A stretch of DNA of 64,000 nt from positions 35,880,528-35,944,527 of the forward strand of contig CAIIXF020000012.1 in the NCBI GenBank assembly GCA_903813345.2, read 5' to 3'. The notes beneath the pieces were generated by a model, which was not told the origin of the DNA, ran no database searches, and saw only the letters and a list, made by a program, of their open reading frames with translations. Shown piece by piece: positions 1 through 11,400 of the stretch. Numbering within the stretch: position 1 is the first letter of the stretch; every line of letters starts with the position of its first letter. Origin of the DNA: Owenia fusiformis (Eukaryota; Annelida; Polychaeta; Sabellida; Oweniidae). Position numbers and translations under genes: made by a program.

Positions 1-273
1 AATGTGAACACTTGCATATCTGAACAATTTAAACCAGTCCTAGTTATGTAAATGGATAAGACAGGTTTTACTGTATTACTTTCTTGAGTGTATTTTCTGA
101 GGGTAACACCTGGCATAATGACGTTATTCCCTGGGTCAATGTTTTGAATGTGCCAACTCCATCAATGAATTTCTCCCATGTGATTGGTTGGTCCAGCAAA
201 GACGTACTTAAATCAATCTAGAATCAATAACTACTGACCTGCAAAAATCTAAGACAAAATACTAGAATTAATC
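1..273. other. No gene seen (left edge)
   Basis: AT-rich sequence with no supported exon, repeat or RNA gene. Confidence 0.4.
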
Positions 274-367
274 CTATTATTATGAACAAAGCTTATTATT
301 ATGAACAAAGTGTATTATTACGAACAAAGCATATTATTATGAACAAAGCATATTATAATGAACAAAG
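274..367. repeat. 19-bp tandem repeat, five copies
   Basis: The motif GAACAAAG recurs at 284, 303, 322, 341 and 360, exactly 19 bp apart, in the unit ATATTATTATGAACAAAGC. The period equals that of the large minisatellite downstream, but the sequence is unrelated. Confidence 0.85.
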
Positions 368-1599
368 CATATGATATATGTTGATCTGGTTCATTGGTAA
401 GATCAAAGGCCTAGGGAAAAGAAGTAAGTAAGAAGTAGAAGATTATCTTTAATATTTTGTTTTTGACCATTCCTGTTGATGATGTTAAATTTAAATTAAA
501 TTCAGGAATGAAGCTCAACTTGCCCCTGATTTAATGTCCCTAGTAAATCAAGATGCAGGTTACATTTTTAAAAACTCATGTTTGCTTACACCATTGCTAT
601 TTTTATTTGTACCAAAAAGTACAACTCTCAGTTCAGTGGAAAACAAAAATCAAAAATATAATCTATTTCCTCCCCTTTTCTTCGCTGATATTACAACTTC
701 TAGTCAGGTACTGTTTGTTTTTTAGCTTTGATTATGATGAGATAGTGTTCATAAGCATGCATGAGCTCCATTGATCTTTTAATATGAGATACAGTACTTA
801 TTACAGTCTAAATTATCCAACTCTCATTCATTTTCAATTTTCTCAAAAATCAAGGATCTTTCTCTTAGTCTTTGGCAAATAAACAACAGCTGAGTCATCA
901 TGACTTAGGAGATTTTTTAAGCATTATGATCCAGGTGATTTTAGTTAAGACCTCATAATCAAGATTCTAGATAAGATCTCATTACTTGACTAATTATCAA
1001 CGCAATAGACTATAGATAATACTAGATACTGTATCTGCTGTGGCTTGTATTGGACAAGGCAAGATATGCCTAGTTTAGATAGATTAGAATCTGTCTTCAA
1101 AATGCATAACATAGCAATAAGGTAAGTTTCACAATTTTAAATCATGTTTGTCAATTTTCATTATTTCTGTTGCCTGGGACATCTAGAAATCTTTGGATGG
1201 ATTGATCATTCTTAATAAGACTCTGGCAGGTAAGGAAACTGTCAGTGAAACCAGAGATTAACATAACGTTGATACGACCTAAAATGATTGAGCATAAGCT
1301 GAGATTGATTGATTTATGTTTTATGATTTTATAATAGAACCCTGCAACCACAAAGTTGATGATGTAACTCACATCCTTATACGGGTAAGTGGGTACGAGG
1401 TATGACATGTTTCATATAAAGCCTAAAAAATTGGGTTGTTCATTGAATACACCTGTCCTTAACCATGGCACATTTATTGGAATGATCCAAACTGATAACA
1501 GTTATAACCAGAGACCTCTGCTGAAAACATGATCAACTAAATCTCAGTTTGATTGACTATGATTCCTTACATTGACTTGTTCCCCCGCATGACAATGAT
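368..1599. other. Intergenic, nothing recognised
   Basis: AT-rich. Short open frames here lack codon structure, homology that I recognise, or splice context. From 1,545 the sequence (CAGTTTGATTGA, then TTCCTTACATT) resembles that at 7,678, so this edge belongs to the repeat domain duplicated on the far side of the 19-bp arrays. Confidence 0.4.
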
Positions 1600-1693
1600 A
1601 GTTACTAAAATGGTTATTTTTACCAAAATGGTTATTGTTACCAAATTGGTTATTGTTTAAAATGGTTATTGTTACCAAAATGGTTATTGACAC
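1600..1693 (+). repeat. Diverged relic of the 19-bp minisatellite
   Basis: Five or so degenerate units of the form TTACCAAAATGGTTATTG. They use ACCAAAATGG where the expanded arrays use ATCAAAATGG. Matching relics lie at 7,745-8,090, so these look like the older founder sequence from which the central arrays expanded. Confidence 0.75.
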
Positions 1694-1870
1694 CAAATTC
1701 TCCATTTCCCGCTTCGCTCTTTAATCAAGAAGATGTTATAAATTAAATATGTACTTAAAAAGCCCCCCAAAATGCATTTCGCATAGCATAACTAATTTTG
1801 TTTTAACACCTGAATGCTAAATAGAACAGTGACACCATCGGCTGTATTGTTTTTCGTCATTACTATAACG

Positions 1871-2080
1871 GTCAGTATACAGAGTATAATCAAACATAGG
1901 GATTGAAAAATAGGTTGGAAAATCAACATACTAAACCAATGAGGAAAAAACAAGGAAGTAAGAATTTGTTTTCCAGCAAATCACATCATGGGTAATATTT
2001 TGTCCACTTAAGGAAAGACTTCAGTTTCTCCTTGTTTGAAGAGCAAACCACAATGGGAGAATTGGTTGTAGTTATCAAAA
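1871..2080 (+). repeat. Segmental duplication flank, copy 1
   Basis: About 210 bp of non-repetitive sequence that recurs at 3,872-4,081 with only scattered substitutions (for example GAGCAAACC versus GAGCGAACC). The offset is a constant 2,001 bp. It leads directly into array 1, so flank and array were duplicated together. Confidence 0.9.
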
Positions 2081-3775
2081 TGGTCATTGTTTATCAAAAT
2101 GGTTATTGTTTATCAAAATGGTTATTGTTTATCAAAATGGTTATTGTTTATCAAAATGGTCATTGTTTATCAAAATGGTTATTGTTTATCAAAATGGTTA
2201 TTGTTTATCAAAATGGTTATTGTTTATCAAAATGGTTATTGTTTATCAAAATGGTTATTGTTTATCAAAATGGTTATTGTTTATCAAAATGGTCATTGTT
2301 TATCAAAATGGTTATTGTTTATCAAAATGGTTATTGTTTATCAAAATGGTTATTGTTCATCAAAATGGTTATTGTTTATCAAAATGGTTATTGTTTATCA
2401 AAATGGTTATTGTTCATCAAAAGTGTTATTGTTCATCAAAATGGTTATTTTTTATCAAAATGGTTATTGTTTATCAAAATGGTCATTGTTTATCAAAATG
2501 GTCATTGTTTATCAAAATGGTCTTTGTTTATCAAAATGGTTATTGTATATCAAAATGGTTATTGTTCATCAAAATGGTTATTGTTTATCAAAATGGTTAT
2601 TTTTTATCAAAATGGTCATTGTTTATCAAAATGGTTATTTTTTATCAAAATGGTTATTTTTTATCAAAATGGTCATTGTTTATCAAAATGGTTATTTTTT
2701 ATCAAAATGGTTATTGTTTATCAAAATGGTTATTGTTTATCAAAATGGTTATTGTTCATCAAAATGGTTATTTTTTATCAAAATGGTTATTGTTTATCAA
2801 AATGGTTATTGTTTATCAAAATGGTTATTGTTCATCAAAATGGTTATTTTTTATCAAAATGGTCATTGTTTATCAAAATGGTTATTTTTTATCAAAATGG
2901 TTATTTTTTATCAAAATGGTCATTGTTTATCAAAATGGTTATTTTTTATCAAAATGGTTATTGTTTATCAAAATGGTTATTGTTTATCAAAATGGTTATT
3001 GTTTATCAAAATGGTTATTGTATATCAAAATGGTTATTGTTCATCAAAATGGTTATTGTTTATCAAAATGGTTATTTTTTATCAAAATGGTCATTGTTTA
3101 TCAAAATGGTTATTTTTTATCAAAATGGTTATTTTTTATCAAAATGGTCATTGTTTATCAAAATGGTTATTGTTTATCAAAATGGTTATTGTTTATCAAA
3201 ATGGTTATTGTTTATCAAAATGGTTATTGTTTATCAAAATGGTCTTTGTCTATCAAAATGGTTATTGTTTATCAAAATGGTTATTGTTTATCAAAATGGT
3301 CTTTGTTTATCAAAATGGTCTTTGTTTATCAAAATGGTTATTGTTTATCAAAATGGTTATTGTTCATCAAAATGGTTATGGTTCATCAAAATGGTTATTG
3401 TTCATCAAAATGGTCATTGTTTATTAAAATGGCCATTGTTTATCAAAATGGTCATTGTTTATTAAAATGGTCATTGTTTATTAAAATGGTCATTGTTTAT
3501 CAAAATGGTTATTGTTTATCAAAATGGTTATTGTTTATCAAAATGGTTATTGTTTATCAAAATGGTTATTGTTCATCAAAATGGTTATTGTTCATCAAAA
3601 TGGTTATTGTTTATCAAAATGGTTATTGTTCATCAAAATGGTTATTGTTCATCAAAATGGTTATTGTTCATCAAAATGGTTATTGTTCATCAAAATGGTC
3701 ATTGTTTATCAAAATGGTCATTGTTCATCAAAATGGTTATTGTTCATCAAAATGGTTATTGTTTGTTATTGTTTA
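2067..3775 (+). repeat. 19-bp minisatellite array 1 (about 90 copies)
   Basis: Tandem copies of TATCAAAATGGTTATTGTT with point variants (TTAT/TCAT, GGTTATT/GGTCATT, TTTTTT for TTGTTT). Units keep the 19-bp register almost throughout. Because 19 is not a multiple of three and the unit has no stop in any forward phase, all three forward frames stay open for hundreds of codons and encode the same 19-residue cycle (containing FIKMVIVYQNG). These frames are a by-product of the repeat, not genes: there is no unique protein sequence or splice context. Confidence 0.97.
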
Positions 3776-3871
3776 CCATAACGGCTATTGTTAGAAATGG
3801 TTATTGTAACCAAAATGGTTATTTTTAACAAATCGGTTGTAGTTATCAAAATGGTTATTATTATCAAATTG
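3776..3871 (+). repeat. Variant 3' edge of array 1
   Basis: Degenerate units including ACCATAACGGCTATTGTTAG and AACAAATCGGTTGTAG. The same edge recurs at about 6,241-6,415 after array 2, showing that the duplicated block includes both flanks of the array. Confidence 0.8.
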
Positions 3872-4081
3872 GTCAGTATACAGAGTATAATCAAACATAG
3901 GGATTGAAAAATAGGTTGGAAAATCAACATGCTAAACCAATGAGGAAAAAACAAGGAAGTAAGAATTTGTTTTCCAGCAAATTACATCATGGGTAATATT
4001 TTGTCCATATAAGGAAAGACTTCAGTGTCTCCTTGTTTGAAGAGCGAACCACAATGGGAGAATTGGTTGTAGTTATCAAAA
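3872..4081 (+). repeat. Segmental duplication flank, copy 2
   Basis: Near-identical to 1,871-2,080 at an offset of 2,001 bp. It separates the two minisatellite arrays. Confidence 0.9.
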
Positions 4082-6250
4082 TGGTTATTGTTCATCAAAA
4101 TGGTTATTGTTCATCAAAATGGTTATTGTTCATCAAAATGGTTATTGTTTATCAAAATGGTCATTGTTCATCAAAATGGTCATTGTTTATCAAAATGGTT
4201 ATTGTTTATCAAAATGGTCATAATTTATCAAAATGGTTATTGTATATCAAAATGGTTATTGTTCATCAAAATGGTTATTGTTCATCAAAATGGTTATTGT
4301 TTATCAAAATGGTCATTGTTTATCAAAATGGTTATTGTATATCAAAATGGTTATTGTTCATCAAAATGGTTATTGTTCATCAAAATGGTTATTGTTTATC
4401 AAAATGGTTATTGTTTATCAAAATGGTCATTGTTCATCAAAATGGTTATTGTTTATCAAAATGGTCATTGTTCATCAAAATGGTCATTGTTTATCAAAAT
4501 GGTTATTGTTCATCAAAATGGTCATTGTTTATCAAAATGGTCATTGTTTATCACAATGGTTGTTGTTTATCAAAATGGTCATTGTTCATCAAAATGGTCA
4601 TTGTTCATCAAAATGGTCATTGTTTATCACAATGGTTGTTGTTTATCAAAATGGTTATTGTTCATCAAAATGGTTATTGTTTATCAAAATGGTTATTGTT
4701 TATCAAAAGGGTTATTGTTTATCAAAATGGTCATTGTTCATCAAAATGGTCATTGTTCATCAAAATGGTCATTGTTCATCAAAATGGTCATTGTTTATCA
4801 CAATGGTTGTTGTTTATCAAAATGGTCATTGTTCATCAAAATGGTCATTGTTCATCAAAATGGTCATTGTTTATCACAATGGTTGTTGTTTATCAAAATG
4901 GTTATTGTTCATCAAAATGGTTATTGTTTATCAAAATGGTTATTGTTTATCAAAAGGGTTATTGTTTATCAAAATGGTCATTGTTCATCAAAATGGTCAT
5001 TGTTCATCAAAATTGTCATTGTTCATCAAAATGGTTATTGTTCATCAAAATGGTTATTTTTTATCAAAATGGTTATTGTTTATCAAAATGGTTATTGTTT
5101 ATCAAAAGGGTTATTGTTTATCAAAATGGTCATTGTTCATCAAAATGGTCATTGTTTATCACAATGGTTGTTGTTTATCAAAATGGTTATTGTTCATCAA
5201 AATGGTTATTGTTTATCAAAATGGTTATTGTTTATCAAAAGGGTTATTGTTTATCAAAATGGTCATTGTTCATCAAAATGGTCATTGTTCATCAAAATGG
5301 TCATTGTTCATCAAAATGGTCATTGTTCATCAAAATGGTTATTGTTCATCAAAATGGTCATTGTTCATCAAAATGGTCATTGTTTATCACAATGGTTGTT
5401 GTTTATCAAAATGGTTATTGTTCATCAAAATGGTTATTGTTTATCAAAATGGTTATTGTTTATCAAAAGGGTTATTGTTTATCAAAATGGTCATTGTTCA
5501 TCAAAATGGTCATTGTTCATCAAAATGGTCATTGTTCATCAAAATGGTCATTGTTCATCAAAATGGTTATTGTTCATCAAAATGGTCATTGTTCATCAAA
5601 ATGGTCATTGTTTATCACAATGGTTGTTGTTTATCAAAATGGTTATTGTTCATCAAAATGGTTATTGTTTATCAAAATGGTTATTGTTTATCAAAATGGT
5701 TATTGTTTATCAAAATGGTCATTGTTCATCAAAATGGTCATTGTTCATCAAAATGGTCATTGTTCATCAAAATGGTCATTGTTCATCAAAATGGTTATTG
5801 TTCATCAAAATGGTTATTTTTTATCAAAATGGTTATTGTATATCAAAATGGTTATTGTTTATCAAAATGGTCATTGTTTATCAAATTGGTCATTGTTTAT
5901 CAAAATGGTTATTGTATATCAAAATGGTTATTGTTCATCAGAATGGTTATTGTTTATCAAAATGGTTATTGTTTATCAAAATGGTCATTGTTTATCAAAA
6001 TGGTTATTGTTTATCAAAATGGTTATTGTTTATCAAAATGGTTATTGTTTATCAAAATGGTTATTGTTCATCAAAATGGTTATTGTTCATCAAAATGGTT
6101 ATTTTTTATCAAAATGGTTATTGTTTATCAAAATGGTCATTGTTTATCAAAATGGTCATTGTTTATCAAAATGGTCTTTGTTTATCAAAATGGTTATTGT
6201 TCATCAAAATGGTTATTGTTCATCAAAATGGTTATTGTTTGTTATTGTTT
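4068..6250 (+). repeat. 19-bp minisatellite array 2 (about 115 copies) with higher-order repeats
   Basis: Same 19-bp unit as array 1. A marker variant (CACAATGGTTGTTG) has its TATCAC cytosine at 4,552, 4,628, 4,799, 4,875, 5,160, 5,388 and 5,616. All spacings are multiples of 19, and the last two are 228 bp, that is 12 units. The array thus grew partly by duplicating 12-unit blocks. Very long forward open frames across it (up to 775 codons) are repeat artefacts. Confidence 0.97.
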
Positions 6251-6415
6251 ACCATAACGGCTATTGTTAGAAATGGTTATTGTTTATCAAAATGGTTATT
6301 GTTTACCATAACAGCTATTGTTAGAAATGGTTATTGTAACCAAAATGGTTATTTTTACCAAATCGGTTGTAGTTATCAAAATGGTTATTACTATCAAATT
6401 GGTTATTGTTATTAA
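6251..6415 (+). repeat. Variant 3' edge of array 2
   Basis: Contains two copies of the ACCATAAC(G/A)GCTATTGTTAG variant edge seen once after array 1, followed by degenerate units ending near 6,415. Confidence 0.8.
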
Positions 6416-7677
6416 AATGGTAATTCATGTGTAACATGTGTATCATTGTGTCAGTTCAAAGCAGGCTATTTCATTTTGAAATCTCTCTGAAGTATGATTG
6501 TTTTATATACTCAAATGATGTGATGGTATGATTTGTTTGTTTGGATTTGCTACTCAGTGGAGTAGCCATTTTTGAGTTGGCCTCTAATAATCCTTTCCCC
6601 TGTCTTGCCCAACAAGTCTGATTTCCAAACATTTCACATATACTTCTCACTGCCCCAAAATTTATCCAGGTTTTATGGAATTTTGCTCAAATCATCTTTT
6701 AATTCTTGATGCTGCATCAGTTTTTCTTAATCATTTGTCTTTTGATACTTCTAATATTCCATTTTTGTCTAAAGATAATTTAAAAATATACTGAACACTT
6801 TACCCCATGTTTTTGACAAACTGAAAGTGCATGATTTTTCAAAAGTGTATATCGAAATAAAAAAGAAGAATGTTTTTATGCCACAAATAGTTGGGCATGT
6901 GAGGGGGGTTGCTTTATCATGAGATCAAAAAGCAGATGTATCTTGTCTTATTTGATAAAGATATTAAATTTTCCACCTGTACCTGACTCGACATTCACAC
7001 AGAGCCCTGATTTATTGCCACAATGTGTTTTTGCGTATGATGTGTATTGTCTCATATTGGTTCAAAGTAATAATTCGCCACAAGATATAGGGGGATAGGG
7101 GATGTCTCTATTATGAGTTCAAAGAGCAGATGTCTGTAATTCATGAATGTATTAAATGCCACAAAACTGAAACAATTGGACGTTGAATGCAACTGGTAAG
7201 TTTATCACAAGATCACGCTATTGTTCTAACAGACTTTTTAACTAAGCAAACTAATTTCCAACAAATGGTCAAATTCACTCCGACGAATATTTTTTTAAAT
7301 GAAAAATAGTATATTATAATAAGTGTGTCATACTTTTTAACTTAAAAGATATTTAACATGCTATGAAACAAAATTAAAAGTAAAACTGACTTTTAATAAA
7401 AATACATTTATTTATATATTAATTCTTCAAGTGTCACCTATTTAAGATAGCCAGCCCTACCTGGATTTATAAGACACATTAAGTAAACATTACATTATTA
7501 TAACTTACAATACAAATTTATAATTAGTGCAATTCAAGAATGCAATTCAACATTTAGACTTCAAATTGAAGTTTTTAATAATTTTTTCTATTTGGCCATC
7601 TATATTTGTTGCATTGTCAAATAAAATTTATTTTTACTATATTTAGTGAAAGAATCACTAATGGGAAGATACTTACA
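6416..7677. other. Intergenic, nothing recognised
   Basis: AT-rich sequence with no exon, RNA gene or repeat that I can support. The first 40 bases (GTAACATGTGTAT, then TGTCAGTTCA) resemble 8,087-8,120, the far edge of the second relic block. Confidence 0.4.
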
Positions 7678-8090
7678 TTCAGTTTGATTGATTTTGATCC
7701 CTTACATTAACCGGACCCGCTACATGAACTATGAACATTTACATGCATAATTATTACCAAAATAGTTTTTTGCATCAAATGTTGTTGTTACCAAAATGGT
7801 TTTCATAAAATTGGTTATTGTTAACAAAACTTGTTATTGTTAACAAAGTGGTTATTTTTACTAAAATGGTTCTAATTTATACCAATGATACCAATGGTTA
7901 TTATTACCTAGAGGGTTATTGTTACCACAATAATTATTGTTACCATATTGGCTATTGTTATCATATTGGCCAATGTTACCAAAGTTGTTATTATAATCTA
8001 AATTGTTATTGTTAACAAAATGGTCATTGTTACCATATTGGCTATTGTTACCAAAATGTCTATTGTTACCAAAATGGATATTGATATGTA
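7678..8090 (+). repeat. Diverged relic block of the 19-bp minisatellite
   Basis: Begins with CAGTTTGATTGATTTTGATC, homologous to 1,545 onward, then carries about 18 degenerate units such as GTTACCAAAATGGTTATT and TTACCATATTGGCTATTG. This is an unexpanded ancestor or decayed copy of the arrays at 2,067-6,250. Confidence 0.75.
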
Positions 8091-8440
8091 ACCTTGTATA
8101 ATATTATGTTAGTTCAGCTATTAAGAGTTATACCAGGAATTTGCATTAAAATGACAGTATCTGTCGTTCCAACCCAATCCCAAATAAAAACAAAATAATT
8201 TATAATATTCTGTTACAATACTTGTAACATCAGTTAGCAAAGGTCACCAGGTGTCAAAGTCAGTTGAATGTTTAAGCATTAAATATCATTATCAAACAAA
8301 AATTCATTTCGAACTATTTTAGGATGAGAAGACACCCACCCTTTAATAATAAATCTTAAAGTTACATTTCCACTTCTCAGTGACTTCATTGTACTTTCAG
8401 ATCAACCTCAAATGTTGAGATTTCAGAGAGTCAACATTTC
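8091..8440. promoter_or_regulatory. Upstream region of the GDPD gene
   Basis: Contains a polypyrimidine tract and AG ending at 8,400, 40 bp before the start codon, consistent with a non-coding first exon further upstream. No promoter element could be identified. Confidence 0.3.
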
Positions 8441-11400
8441 ATGACATTAAACCCCACCCTGATTGGCGTCATGATCCTGGTTGCTATAGTTACCGGGTAT
8501 ATCCTGACATCTATAACCCTGCTTCATTTTCCCACCCTCCTGCACAAAAAGAAGAAACAAAGATTCATATGTCGACATATTAGTCATAGAGGAGGTATGT
8601 ATGTATTGTATTATAAATTCTGTTACCCTTGGAAAAATTCAACTGCATTGACACTCTTTAAATTATGCAGATAATATCTAGTCTATATCTAGTCTATACC
8701 ATCATGTTTATCATTCCCTATAGCATATAACTTGTAAACGGAGTTTTTGATTTCATAATCAATTATTGCACATCTTTAAATGTCATAATATGTTATGCGG
8801 GAATAATAAACATTGGTATAAGTGAGTTTCGAAATCTCTCTCATGATGACTTCACAATGGCCTTCAGGACTGTCAATAGATGGCAAAAAATTCAGTGGGT
8901 TTAATAGCATACTTTAACATGTAAAAATTGCTCCAAAAATCTCCCAAGATAAATATTGTTGAAAATATCCAAAACCTTTTGATTTGGGATCTCAAAACAT
9001 GTTTGTAAATAATGATGAAGGAAAATATGATATTTATTTGATATGTGTATTGAATTTGAAGTTTAAAAATAGCAATATTTACACACAAACCAATGGGCCA
9101 GATGTGAAGAACAACCTAGTAGTTAACTGCCATCTATACGAGTTCTGGTTCCCATTCAGTTTTAGTATACATGTACAGAGCTGTCAAGTGTCCCGCGATT
9201 GGCGGGATTATCCCGCAAATTTGATCAAAATTTGGCTAATTCGCGTGTCCCGCAATGTCCCGCGAAGTCCCGCGAAGTCCCGCAAATGTTGGCTTTGACC
9301 TCCGCGAATTTTCAAAATTGTAACAATCTCCGAGGCTAAATAATTGTGATTATCTTGTGATATAAGAAGCTAAGTTTTTGCGCTTTTGAGGAGTAAAGTT
9401 TACCTAATTTGAAAAGTGCTGCCAAACTCCCAGTGCATCAGATCATCGTAGACTGCTTTTGAAAAGAGCATATAGTCCATTTATTAAACTGTGATTTTGA
9501 TCCAAATAACACCATAGTTGGCTTCTCAAGTAGCTAGTATGCCGTTATTTGGTATCAAAATAAAGAGGAAAAGTGCAATTTTCATTTTAATTACGAAAAT
9601 AGGGATGTATGTCACGTATAGTTCCAACGTTGGCCTTTTTACTACGCGTGTCACGGCCTTCATCTAAGAACTGAGCAAATGTTAGCAAACGCGAGTTCCA
9701 ATAAATGGACACTGATATCTCGAAAAGAAACCTGACTCCCTGTAATTTGATTTAGATTAATCGAACCCCAATATGAATAGGTACATTTTAATATGTAACA
9801 CTATGGGGGGGGTTAAACGTTTCATAGCTGGTCACGCACATCATAAGTGCAAAGTATTGTTCAGAATTTTTGAATTTCGTGTTAGATTACGGTACTCACA
9901 ACTAAAGCGTGGTTTTTTGATACAGGGTGGTCAAAAAATGGAAACCCTGCATTTTCCTTATATCTTTGTCACTTTAAAAAATTACTCCCTGATATTTCAC
10001 ACATTTGTACATCATTCGATTTTCTACCACCCTACCATATTTCATGACCATCGGACTGATAGACACAATTTTACAGCACTTAGAATAACCCCGGGAGAAT
10101 AACATGCTTCAGATTTGGCCATTATCGCGTTGTAGGCAAAACAGCACAGTTGTCAATGAGCCGAATGCATTCCTCAGCAGGTATGGCCTGAATGACACAA
10201 ATGATCTCACTTTTGAAGTTTGCAATTGTCCTGAGGTCATTCTCATATACTCTATCTCTGCCATATCCCCACAGGTAGGGACATTTTAGACGAAGAGTCA
10301 AGTTTCCCCACAAACCAATAGTGGCCACTGGGCATATTCTTTAGAGTACTGTAACATTGTGACTATCAATCTGATGGTCGTGAAATAAAATAGGCTGGAG
10401 GCAAATTGAATGAAATACAAAAGTGTAAAATATCAGGGAGTTATTTTTTAAAATGACAAAGATATGAGGAAAATGGTATTAGGGTTTCCATATTTTTGAC
10501 CACCCTGTAGTTTAATAATATTTCTATGCGTATTGTGTGGAATTGTGTTGACGTTTACTTAAGTTAAGTGCATTATATTTGATAAATCAGTATCTAAAAG
10601 TTTGATTTGAGAACTTTTACATTAAGCCCCAATCACGTATCCCTTTCAAGAATGTCCTGCGACATCCCGCAAATTTAGGTGGATGTCCCGCGAAATCCCG
10701 CGAATTTAGGGCACTATGTCTAAAAAATCTGTCCCTCTATGAAGTATTTGGTGGTAACCCTGTTAATTGTCCCGCAATTAGCATGTTTGTCCCTCGATCG
10801 AATGGACCCGTGAAATCCCGCGAATTTGATCAAAATTTGACCTATTAGCGCAATCACGCAAATCCCTTAAATGTCCCGCGAAATCCCGCGAATTTAGGTG
10901 GATGTCCCGCGAAATCCTGCAAATTTTTGGTACTAGGTCTAAAAAATCTGTCCCGCGAGAAAATCTTTGGGGGTTGACAGTACTGCATGTAGTTAACATT
11001 CATTTAAACACCAATATAAATGTCAGTAAAGCTATATTGAGATCATTAAGACTAATAATATAGATGTTGAGAGAGAGAGAGAATGAGTGATGATTTAAAT
11101 GTTGCTTATCGATACCTTAGCTACCTAGAACCCTAACAAATATTAAATTCCTTCAACAGAAAGGTTTGATTTTAAGGCCTTTTAAAGATGTCAGTACCTA
11201 CATGTACCAAATATGACGACTAATAAAGCTTTCTAATGCATGTAAATCCTGCCATCTTTTGATAAATGAAAGAAGCCATGAAATTGGTAGAATTCGCGAA
11301 AGTTAGCTCAGGCCTATTGCTACTTTTGAAAAACTACAACCTATGACATCATCAATAAAATTATGATTTAACACATTTCATGCTCACAAGATCTTAATAT

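Noticed and set aside
2032-6415. Very long forward open frames (446-775 codons) resembling a repeat protein
   Set aside because: They occur in all three frames at once and encode the same 19-residue cycle, which follows from a stop-free 19-bp unit. There is no unique domain, splice site or signal.
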